DNA of 64,000 nucleotides from Diacronema lutheri (Eukaryota > Haptophyta > Pavlovophyceae > Pavlovales > Pavlovaceae), in assembly GCA_019448385.1 (NCBI GenBank), contig JAGTXO010000021.1:124001-188000 (forward strand). The letters are read 5' to 3'. The notes below the pieces were generated by a model that saw only the letters and a list, made by a program, of their open reading frames with translations, was not told where the DNA came from and did not search any database. Numbering within the stretch: the stretch's first letter is position 1; every line of letters starts with the position of its first letter. Shown here one piece after another: positions 36,719 to 44,500 of the stretch. The translations under genes and the position numbers were made by a program.

Positions 36719-37406
36719 ACATCTTCGTCCAGAGGGGCGCGCGCGCGGCCGCGTCGGACGGCGCATCGGACGGCGCATCGGACGCGCGGTCGGCTTTGCA
36801 GCGCTTGGCGCCGGCGCGCGAGGGCGACAAGGCCGCGCGCCGGCCGTCCTCTGGCCGATCCGGGCGCATGATCGCGCTGCGTCCGGCGCATCGCGTCCCG
36901 CCGCCCGCGCACGCGCTGCCCGCGCTGCTCACGCCGGCGTCGCGAGCGCGGCCACTGTCCGCGCCAAGCGCGGTCCACGCAGCGCTCGGCACGGCCTCGG
37001 CAATGACGTCGTCGCACGCCTGCGCGCTCAGCTTGGTCTCCAGGTGCGCGAGCCACTCGAGCCTGCGCGCCCACGCGCGCACGGCGAGGTCGTCTGCAGC
37101 CACATGGTGCGCCACCATTGCAAGCGGGCCAGGGTAGATATTGTAGCGCTCGTCGGCGGTGGAACGGTCGGCGGCATTGTCGCGCGTAGTCGCACCGAGC
37201 GCGGAGCCAGCAGGCGGCGTGTGCGCGCGCTTGCGCGCACTTCGCGCGGGCGCGCGCGCCGAGCCGACGACATCGGCGGCGCGACGCGGCGGCGGCGCGC
37301 GCACGCCGCGGTCGGCCACGCCGCGTGCGCGTGGCCGCGCGCGCGGCTGCAACCCCGCCACGCCACTGTGCGGGGAGGCCTTACTGTCGCCCGTGTGGCC
37401 GGCCAT
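33199..37406 (-). CDS. RS-repeat protein with a duplicated unknown domain
   Basis: Two exons (37406-36522 and 36408-33199) are joined by a GTAAGC...GCGCAG intron and give 1,364 residues. The N-terminal ~450 residues contain helical segments spanning the splice junction (ARLALLNILYLLVT, then REAHVA and EEHALSLALLFAQSAA). The middle is low-complexity Ala/Pro/Gly with GAHP and SVSPN repeats. Near the C-terminus two copies of a ~75-residue unit (see findings) flank an Arg-Ser dipeptide tract of about 35 residues, encoded by a ggctgc hexamer array at 33841-33960. RS tracts are typical of pre-mRNA-splicing proteins, so a nuclear RNA role is inferred. The helical N-terminus could be a CID/ENTH-like fold, but I am not confident. 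Confidence 0.65.
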
Positions 37407-38263
37407 CACACGGGTGCGCTCGAACGGGTTTTGCGCTGGAGTTTTAAAAAATCTCTAGTCTGATGAGGACGGCATGGTATCACGTGTCGCGCCACCGCCT
37501 GAAAGCCGCACGAGAACCAAAACCCCCTTTACGCCGCCACCGCACCACCAAAACAGCGCCCGCCATTCCCCTGGGCCATGAGCGCCACCTCAAGCGAGCG
37601 CATGGAGAAGACACTGCGCGCGGGCGCGCGACTGGACGCGCGCTGCGCGGCGAGCGGAGCGATGAATCGCAGGCGCGCGAGGACGAGCTGCGCATGGCCT
37701 CGCGCAGCCATCGTGCCGACGTGCGACAAGATCCCCATACCCGTTCATCGGCATCATCGCCGATTCGCCACGTGGTCACCGCCGCCGCTGCACCGCCCGC
37801 GTAGCGGACGCCGCACGCGACGCCGCGCGGAATTCGTCCCACGCTATTTGGTTCAAGCGTCCGCAGTCCGACGGTCGCGCTTCGCCGCCACGCCTCGCGT
37901 GCGTTGCTGCGCGCGTGGGCCCCAGCATACCGCCCGCGCCCGCGCCACTCACGTACCGACGGCGCGACACTTGAGCAACCCAATCTCCAAATCCTCTCCC
38001 TCCTTCTTCCACCAGGGGGCCAGGCCCTTTCCGGCTTTCCCCTCGGCGAGACGGCGTCTTCGTGCATTCCTCGCTCAACTGCCGAAACTCGCAAGAACGC
38101 CACCATCCCCCCTTTAATTTTTTATTAAACAGTGAATGACCTCCATATCAGCCCTTTCCCTCGGCGAGACGGCGTCTTCGTGCATTTGCCCAACTGTTGA
38201 AACTCGCAAGAGCCAAGAAGGGAAACGCACGAACGAAGCTATGGGCGCGGTTCCAGACGCGGC
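37407..38263. other. Divergent spacer with small ORFs, no assignable gene
   Basis: About 850 bp between the divergent RS-rich and subtilase genes. A + strand ATG at 37578 opens a frame beginning MSATSSERMEKTLRAGARL and running to ~38115, and an antisense frame of similar length exists; neither resembles a family I know. An E-box-like tatcacgtg is at about 37481. The right part is AT-richer and pyrimidine-rich and presumably carries the subtilase promoter. Confidence 0.4.
38040..38213 (+). repeat. Imperfect ~57-bp direct repeat upstream of the subtilase
   Basis: The block beginning ccctcggcgagacggcgtc at about 38041 recurs at about 38159. Each copy continues through tcgtgcatt and ends near gaaactcgcaaga. 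The copies are separated by ~60 bp of AT-rich sequence containing taattttttattaaaca. The second copy ends about 50 bp before the ATG, so this could be a duplicated promoter or 5'-UTR element. Confidence 0.8.
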
Positions 38264-41200
38264 ATGAAGATGAGGCCGACCGCCGCGCTGCTGCTCCTCG
38301 TCATCGCGTGCGGGTCGCGCGCCGCGACGGATCGGTACATAGCTGCGTTTTTTTATGGGCTCGAACTGTCCGACGCCGAGCTCGACGCCGCCCTGCGCGC
38401 CGCGCCCGACGGCGGCGCGAGCGCGAGGCGCCGGTTCGGCTCGGCCTTCTCGGGTCTCGCCGCGCGGCTCGATGGCGACGGCGTAGCTTACTTTGAGGGA
38501 CTGGGCGCGCTCGTCGTGCCCGACGCGCGCGTGCAAGCCGCAGCCGCGCCGCCCAGCTGGGGCATAGACCGGATCGACCAGCTCGACCTGCCACTCTCGC
38601 AGACGGCGTACGCGCCCGCGTACGACGGAAGTGGCGCGTCCGTCTTCGTGATCGACACGGGCATCAACGCGTCGCACGCCGATTTTGCAGGGCGCGTGGG
38701 CGCGGGGTACGACTTTGTCGACGACGACGACGACCCCGCCGACTGCAACGGGCACGGCACGCACTGCGCCGGCACGGCGGCCGGCGCGACCTATGGCGTC
38801 GCGCCCGGCGCAACGGTGCACGCTGTGCGCGTGCTCGAATGCGGCGGCGGCGGCTGGCTGAGCGACACGATTGCCGCGCTGCTATGGGTGGCGGAGCACC
38901 CGGCGGCGCTCAAGATCGCCTCGCTCTCCCTTGGCGGCGCGAAAGACTTCTTGATCGACCGCACGGTCGCGCTCGCCGTCCAGCTCGGCACGACCGTCGT
39001 CGTGGCCGCAGGCAACGCCGGCGCGAGCGCGTGCAACGTATCGCCTGCGGCGGCGCCGGAGGCGATCACGGTGGGCGCGAGCAACATCAGCGACGGTATG
39101 CCCTCGTGGTCCAACTACGGCGCGTGCGTCGACATCCTCGCGCCGGGCGTGGGCATCACGTCCGCATGGGTCGGGTCGGCGACGGCGGCCAAGACGATCA
39201 GCGGCACATCGATGGCGACGCCGCACGTCGCGGGCGTCGCCGCGCAGATTGCTCAACGGCTGGGCGCCGCGCACGCGAGCCCGCGCGCGATTTGGGCGCA
39301 AATGCGCGCCGACGCGGCTGCCGGCCGCCTCACGGGCGACCTGCGCGGCTCGCCAAACTTGCTCGCGCAGAGCGCGGCGCGCACGCCGTTCCCGCCGCCC
39401 ACGCCACCCGCGCCGCCCGCGCCACCGCCATCGCCGCCGTCGCCACCGCCGACCATCTCGGTGGTCGTCACGCCCGACAGCCTGCCGGAGGAGCTGTTTT
39501 GGATGCTCTTCCGGCTGAACGCCACCGGGTACTATACGTACGCAGGGCAGATGGGCGAGGTGGCGGAGCAGCAGGCGTGGGACATTGCGATTGGTGAGTA
39601 TGGCGGCCATTACGCGTGGGCACTCTTTGACCGAGCGGGCGATGGCTTCTGCTGCGAGCACGGGGCGGGCATGCTGCGCGTCTCGGTGAACGGCGACGTG
39701 ATCGCCGAGACAGGCGCATTTTACACGAGCCGATATGTCGTCTTTATTGATTTTTACGCCCCACCGCCACGCCCGCCACCGAGCTCGCCGCCGCCAAGCC
39801 CGCCACGACCGCCGCCGAGCCCGCCGCCAAGCCCGCCGCCGCCAAGCCCGCCGCGAAGTCCGCCGCCACCTAGCGAACCGCCAAGCCCGCCGAGCCGGCC
39901 GCCGAGCCCGCCGCCTAGCCCGCCGCCGCCGCGCCCGCCGTCAAGCCCAGCGAGCCCGCCGCCGAGCCCGCCGCCACCTCGCCAACCGCCAAGTCCGCCG
40001 CCCGGGCCGCCGCCCAGCCCGCCGCCGGGCGTGCCACCGTCTCCGCCAGCAAGCCCTCCGCCGCCCAGTCCGCCGCCCAGCCCGCCGCCGCGCCTGCCGC
40101 CGAGCCCGCCGCCGTCCCCGCCACCGAGCTTGCCGCCGCCCAGCCCACCGTTCAGCCCACCGCCGCCTAGCCTGCCGCCGCGCCCGCCGCCGCCAACCCC
40201 ACCACCGCCAAGCTTGCCGCCCTCGTGGCCGCCGCCGCGCCCGCCGCCACGCCCGCCGCCGCGCCCGCCGCCACGCCCGCCGCCCAGCCCGCCGCCGAGC
40301 CCGCCGCTACGCCCGCCGTCGCCGAGCCCGCCGCCGAGCCCGCCGCCGAGCTCGCCGCCGCCGCGCCCGCCACCGAGCTCACTGCCGCGCCCGCCGCCGC
40401 CGAGCTCGCCGCCGAGCCCGCCGCCACGCCCGCCGCCGAGCCCGCCGCCGCCCAGCCCGCCGCCGAGCCCGCCGCCGCGCCTGCCGCCGAGCCCACCGCC
40501 GCCGAGCCCGCCGCCGAGCCCGCCGCCGAGCCCGCCGCCCAGCCCGCCGCCGCCCAGCCCGCCGCCCAGCCCGCCGCCGCGCCTGCCGCCGAGCCCGCCG
40601 CCGTCCCCGCCACCGAGCTTGCCGCCGCTCAGCCCACCGCTCAGCCCACCGCGGCCTGGCCTGCCGCCCAGCCCGCCGCCTCCGACCCCACCACCGCCAA
40701 GCTTGCCGCCCTCGTCGCCGCCGCCGCGCCCGCCGCCCAGCCCGCCGCCGCGCCCGCCGCCACGCCCGCCGCCATGCCCGCCGCCCAGCCCGCCGCCACG
40801 CCCGCCGCTACGCCCGCCGCCACGCAGCCCGCCGCCGAGCCCGCCGCCGAGCCTGCCGCCCAGTTTGCCGCCACGCCCGCCGCCGCCGAGCCCGCCGCCG
40901 TCTCCGCCACCAAGCCCTCCGCCGCCCAGCCCGCCGCTCAGCCCACCGCCGCCCAGCCTGCCGCCACGCCGCCCGCCGCCGAGCCCGCCGCCGCCGAGCC
41001 CGCCGCCACGCTCGCCGCCGCCGAGCCCGCCGCCGAGCCCGCCGCCGAGCGCGCCGCCGTCTCCGCCGCCAAGCCCCCCGCCGCCCAGCCCGCCGCCCAG
41101 CCTGCCGCCCAGCCCGCCGCCGTTGCGCCCGTCACCGCCGAGCTTGCCGCCCTCAGCGCCGCCGCCAAGCCCGCCGCCGAGCCCGTCGCCGAGCCTGCCG

Positions 41201-43270
41201 CCGCCGAGCCCACCGCCGAGCCCGCCGCCGAGCCCGCTGCCGAACCTGCCGCCGCCCAGCCCGCCGTTCAGCCCATCGCCGCCCAGCCTGCCGCCTAGCC
41301 CGCCGCCGCCGACTCCGCCGCCCTCGGCGCCGCCGCCGCGCCCGCCGCCCAGCCCGCCGCCGCTCCCGCCGCCCAGCCCGCCGCCGCGCCCGCCGCCGCC
41401 GACCCCGCTACCGCCGAGCTTGCCGCCCTCGGCGCCGCCGCTGCGCCCGCCGCCGAGCGTGCCGCCGAGCCTGCCGCCGCCGACCCCATCGCCCTTGGCG
41501 CCGCCGCCGAGCCCGCCACGCAGCCCGCCGCCGAGCGCGCCGCCGAGCCCGCCGCCGCCGAGCCCGCCACCGAGCCCGCCGCCGCGCCTGCCGCCGCGTC
41601 TGCCGCCGAGCCCGCCGCCGAGTTCGCCGCCGAGCCCGCCGCCGCCGAGTTCGCCGCCGAGCCCGCCGCCGCCGAGCCCGCCACCGAGCCCGCCGCCGCC
41701 CAGCCCGCCGCTCAGCCCACCGCCGCCCAGCCCGCCGCTCAGCCCACCGCCGCCCAGCCTGCCGCCCAGCCCGCCGCCGCCGACTCCGCCGCCCTCGGCG
41801 CCGCCGCCGAGCCCGCCGCCGAGCCCGCCGCCGAGCGCGCCACCGAGCCCACCGTTACGCCCGCCGCCACGCCCACCGCCACGCCCGCCGCCGCCGAGCC
41901 CGCCGCCGAGCCTGCCGCCGCCCAGCCCGCCGCCAAGCACGCCGCCGTCCCCGCCACCGCCGCTCAGCCCACCGCTCAGCCCACCGCCGCCCGGCCTGCC
42001 GCCCAGCCCGCCGCCGTCGACGGCTTTGCTGCTCGACGCAACGTTCGAGCTGGGCGTTACGCTCACGAACTTTGGTAACGACGCACAGCGTGACTTTGCC
42101 GCCAGGCTCTCGACGCTGCTCGAGCTGCCGTCCGAGGTGCTCAACGTCTCGGCGGGCTCGGTCGTCGTCGCCGCACGCATCGCTGTGCCACCGACCGGCG
42201 CGGGCGCGCCCACTTCGGACGGCAACGGCGGCGGCGGCGGCGTCGGCGGCACGGCAGACATGTCAAGCGCGCGCGTGCGCGCCGACGCCGCGCTGCTCGT
42301 GCTCGCGACAATGCCCCTCGACGACTTGAGCGTGCGCCTTGCCGTACCCCTGCTCGCACGCCCGGCCGTGCGGCTGGTCGCACCGTCGTCGCCGCCGCCG
42401 CCGCCGCCGCCGCTGCCGGCGCTCGCGCCGCGCGAGCCGCCGCGCGCCGGCGGCGGCGATGGCGGCGGCGGCGGCGACGCGGGCGCCGGCGCATTGGGCG
42501 CGCGCGGCGATGACGCGCTGCCCCAGTCGGGCGCGCCGCTTGCCGCCGACGGCGGCATCGCATTCATCGCGGGCACGGCGACCGGCGCGTGCGTACTGCT
42601 CGCGTTCTGCTCGGCGCTCGGCGGCGCGTGGCTCGTGCGCGGCCGGCGCAAGCGGCGACGCGGCGACAGGTGGGCGGCGGAGCGGCCGCAGCCGCGGCTG
42701 CACCGCGCCGGCGGTGAAGGCGCGCTGCCGGCAGCGCGCGCGCCGCGTGGAGACGACGGCGCCGACCGACGCGGCGCGCACGCGCGGCCCTACGCGCCCG
42801 TGGCCGCGCCGGTTGAGCCGTTCGTCGCGCCGGGCTCGAGCGCGGGCGCTGCATCGCGCCCGCGCTCGCGCACACCGTCGCCCGTGGCATCGACGCCCTT
42901 TGGCGTCGGTGGCCGGCAGCTGGCGGGCCGCGCGGGGTTTGAGGGCGTTCTCGCCATGCCGCAGGGCCCGGAGCTGCCGAGGCATCGCGCCAAGCCGGCG
43001 CCCGCGGCGCTGCGCGCCCGAGGCAACGTGCAGCCGCAGCCGCGCCTGCAGTCGCTGAGGCGCGCGTGCTCGTGGCCGCGCAGCGCGCGCGCCGGCGCGG
43101 AGGTGGGCGCGGTCGTCGGCGCGCGCGCCGTTGAGGCGGGCGCTGCGCACGCGCAAGGCCGGCCGCCGTCTCCGCTCGCGCCGGCGGTCCCGCGGCGCCA
43201 CTCGGCTGGGGATCCCAAGCCGTGGCTTGGCCCCCCGTTGCGTGCCAGACTGCCAGTTGAGTTCCGGTGA
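38264..43270 (+). CDS. Subtilisin-family protease with proline-rich stalk and C-terminal TM anchor
   Basis: A 1,668-residue frame. It begins with a signal peptide (LLLLVIACGSRAA) and an I9-like prosegment. The S8A proteinase-K-type catalytic domain follows, with Asp in VFVIDTGI, His in NGHGTHCAG, the oxyanion Asn in VVAAGNAG and Ser in SGTSMATPH. A Cys-containing beta module (YAWALFDRAGDGFCCEHGAG) is of the kind often appended to algal and bacterial secreted proteases. Then come ~750 residues of SPPP/RPPP/LPPS repeats (39760-42015), a module with ELGVTLTNF and VLNVSAGSVVVAARI, a TM helix (FIAGTATGACVLLAFCSALGG), an RGRRKRRRGDR stop-transfer, and a ~230-residue cytosolic tail. The stalk is a likely target for prolyl hydroxylation and arabinosylation. 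No intron is needed. Confidence 0.9.
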   Translation: MKMRPTAALLLLVIACGSRAATDRYIAAFFYGLELSDAELDAALRAAPDGGASARRRFGSAFSGLAARLDGDGVAYFEGLGALVVPDARVQAAAAPPSWGIDRIDQLDLPLSQTAYAPAYDGSGASVFVIDTGINASHADFAGRVGAGYDFVDDDDDPADCNGHGTHCAGTAAGATYGVAPGATVHAVRVLECGGGGWLSDTIAALLWVAEHPAALKIASLSLGGAKDFLIDRTVALAVQLGTTVVVAAGNAGASACNVSPAAAPEAITVGASNISDGMPSWSNYGACVDILAPGVGITSAWVGSATAAKTISGTSMATPHVAGVAAQIAQRLGAAHASPRAIWAQMRADAAAGRLTGDLRGSPNLLAQSAARTPFPPPTPPAPPAPPPSPPSPPPTISVVVTPDSLPEELFWMLFRLNATGYYTYAGQMGEVAEQQAWDIAIGEYGGHYAWALFDRAGDGFCCEHGAGMLRVSVNGDVIAETGAFYTSRYVVFIDFYAPPPRPPPSSPPPSPPRPPPSPPPSPPPPSPPRSPPPPSEPPSPPSRPPSPPPSPPPPRPPSSPASPPPSPPPPRQPPSPPPGPPPSPPPGVPPSPPASPPPPSPPPSPPPRLPPSPPPSPPPSLPPPSPPFSPPPPSLPPRPPPPTPPPPSLPPSWPPPRPPPRPPPRPPPRPPPSPPPSPPLRPPSPSPPPSPPPSSPPPRPPPSSLPRPPPPSSPPSPPPRPPPSPPPPSPPPSPPPRLPPSPPPPSPPPSPPPSPPPSPPPPSPPPSPPPRLPPSPPPSPPPSLPPLSPPLSPPRPGLPPSPPPPTPPPPSLPPSSPPPRPPPSPPPRPPPRPPPCPPPSPPPRPPLRPPPRSPPPSPPPSLPPSLPPRPPPPSPPPSPPPSPPPPSPPLSPPPPSLPPRRPPPSPPPPSPPPRSPPPSPPPSPPPSAPPSPPPSPPPPSPPPSLPPSPPPLRPSPPSLPPSAPPPSPPPSPSPSLPPPSPPPSPPPSPLPNLPPPSPPFSPSPPSLPPSPPPPTPPPSAPPPRPPPSPPPLPPPSPPPRPPPPTPLPPSLPPSAPPLRPPPSVPPSLPPPTPSPLAPPPSPPRSPPPSAPPSPPPPSPPPSPPPRLPPRLPPSPPPSSPPSPPPPSSPPSPPPPSPPPSPPPPSPPLSPPPPSPPLSPPPPSLPPSPPPPTPPPSAPPPSPPPSPPPSAPPSPPLRPPPRPPPRPPPPSPPPSLPPPSPPPSTPPSPPPPLSPPLSPPPPGLPPSPPPSTALLLDATFELGVTLTNFGNDAQRDFAARLSTLLELPSEVLNVSAGSVVVAARIAVPPTGAGAPTSDGNGGGGGVGGTADMSSARVRADAALLVLATMPLDDLSVRLAVPLLARPAVRLVAPSSPPPPPPPLPALAPREPPRAGGGDGGGGGDAGAGALGARGDDALPQSGAPLAADGGIAFIAGTATGACVLLAFCSALGGAWLVRGRRKRRRGDRWAAERPQPRLHRAGGEGALPAARAPRGDDGADRRGAHARPYAPVAAPVEPFVAPGSSAGAASRPRSRTPSPVASTPFGVGGRQLAGRAGFEGVLAMPQGPELPRHRAKPAPAALRARGNVQPQPRLQSLRRACSWPRSARAGAEVGAVVGARAVEAGAAHAQGRPPSPLAPAVPRRHSAGDPKPWLGPPLRARLPVEFR
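39760..42015 (+). repeat. Degenerate (S)Pn coding repeat
   Basis: About 2.25 kb built from ccgccgagc/ccgccgccc-type codons encode the stalk of the subtilase. Larger imperfect units recur (for example blocks containing LPPLSPPLSPP or SPPPSLPPPSPP), indicating repeated internal duplication. Because CCG codons read as stop-free Arg/Ala/Gly codons in the other frames, the region produces several long false ORFs on both strands. Confidence 0.92.
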
Positions 43271-43424
43271 TGTCAGTCGCGCAGTGATCCTCAGAGAGAA
43301 AAAGTGGAAAAGAAAAATATTTACCCCCATACGCATTGAAACGTCTCCAAGCGAGACGTTTCGCGTGCAACGGCGGACGTGCGACGCTCTTCGGCCAGGC
43401 TGAGGTCGGCACCGGCCGCGCGGA

Positions 43425-44078
43425 ATGCAGACGGCGGTTGCCGTCTTCATCGCCTTCTGCGCGTGGCTTTTCTCGCCCGTTTACATTGCGCGCATGCGCC
43501 ACCTGGAGCTCGCTGATGTGGGCAACTGGGGCGGCGTGGGCGAAAGCCAGCCGGGGCTACCGGCTGCGTGGCGCGGCGCGTACTTTTTGCGCGGCAACGC
43601 GCAGCCCGACGGCAAGCCGTCGCCGCTCGTCGGGATGGACCTGTCGCTGTGCGCGTTCGACGCGGTGACGCGCTCGCTGAGCTGCCCCGTCTCGTCGATG
43701 CTCTGGGCCGCGCGCGATGACGCGACGGCCGCCGCGCGCCAGCTCGCGGCTGCGCGCTTCGTCTACGTGCTCGAGTTTGACCCGGCGTATCGTGCGGCGT
43801 CGATGCGCGCGCGCGTGTTCGGCATGGATGTGCTTCCCCGGATCGGCCTGGTCTGGGACGTGGGCAAGCTGTCCGACGACGGCAGCACGCTGCGGCGATG
43901 CTCGTGGGCCGCGTCGAGCGCGGGCGCATACGGGGCGACGCCGCTCGAGCGCATCCGGCGCGCGCCGCGCGCGAGCTGCTACCGGCCGCAGCGGCTGGCG
44001 CGCGACGGCAGCGTGAGCAAGGCGGCGGCCGCCGAGCTCAAGCGCGCGTGGGGCAGTACGATCTGGCGCTTTGCGTGA
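43425..44078 (+). CDS. Small secreted or membrane-anchored protein of unknown family
   Basis: A 217-residue single exon starts at an ATG 155 bp after the subtilase stop. An N-terminal hydrophobic segment (VAVFIAFCAWLFSPVYI) is a signal peptide or anchor. The rest is globular: WRGAYFLRGNAQPDGKP, VSSMLWAARDDATAAARQLA, DVLPRIGLVWDVGKLSDDG, plus four Cys that could pair. No family is recognised. The same-strand, close spacing suggests no operon, just compact packing. It converges on the receptor-like gene, with G-rich sequence between the 3' ends. Confidence 0.65.
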   Translation: MQTAVAVFIAFCAWLFSPVYIARMRHLELADVGNWGGVGESQPGLPAAWRGAYFLRGNAQPDGKPSPLVGMDLSLCAFDAVTRSLSCPVSSMLWAARDDATAAARQLAAARFVYVLEFDPAYRAASMRARVFGMDVLPRIGLVWDVGKLSDDGSTLRRCSWAASSAGAYGATPLERIRRAPRASCYRPQRLARDGSVSKAAAAELKRAWGSTIWRFA

Positions 44079-44164
44079 TCGCCGCTTTCGCCGTGCGCGC
44101 GGCGTGCCAGAGCACCGCGCGCGACGATGGCCCCCATGGGGGGGGGGGGGGGGGGTGTGTGTGT

Positions 44165-44200
<36 letters not shown>

Positions 44201-44500
44201 GATGGGCAGATGGACAAGCCGCGCGTCTCGCTGCCCACGCAAGGCGGCGCTAGGGCGGAAATTTTGCAAATGGCCCATGCTACTCCCGCCTGCCGCGTGA
44301 TGTGTGACGGCCTGCGCGCTCCCCGTCATCGCCGCCATCGCCATCGTCGTCTTCGTCAGACGCGGAGAAGTCCGCGTCACTTTCGCTGCCCGCCTGCGCA
44401 GGTGCAAAACGGGCACGGACCGGACGCAGCCGGCACCCGTGCGCACATGCGGGCGGCAGGCGAAGGCGCGCGCGCGCAGCGGAATCAGATCATAAGGTGT
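44079..44500. other. Convergent 3' spacer with G runs
   Basis: Contains an 18-nt G run (44138-44155), a short (gt)n stretch and a 34-nt G run (44165-44198), then GC-rich sequence with no supported gene. It may hold the 3' UTRs of the converging genes. Frames seen here on the plus strand are antisense or chance. Confidence 0.5.

Noticed and set aside
37578-38115. A gene in the RS-rich/subtilase spacer
   Set aside because: Frames exist on both strands but have no family features, and codon content looks like random GC-rich DNA; left as unassigned spacer.
39735-42651. Long ORFs of 864 (+) and 965 (-) codons across the subtilase stalk
   Set aside because: They are shadows of the CCG-rich SPPP repeat. 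They give Arg/Ala- or Gly-only sequence with no domain, while the main frame has a signal peptide, protease domain and TM helix.
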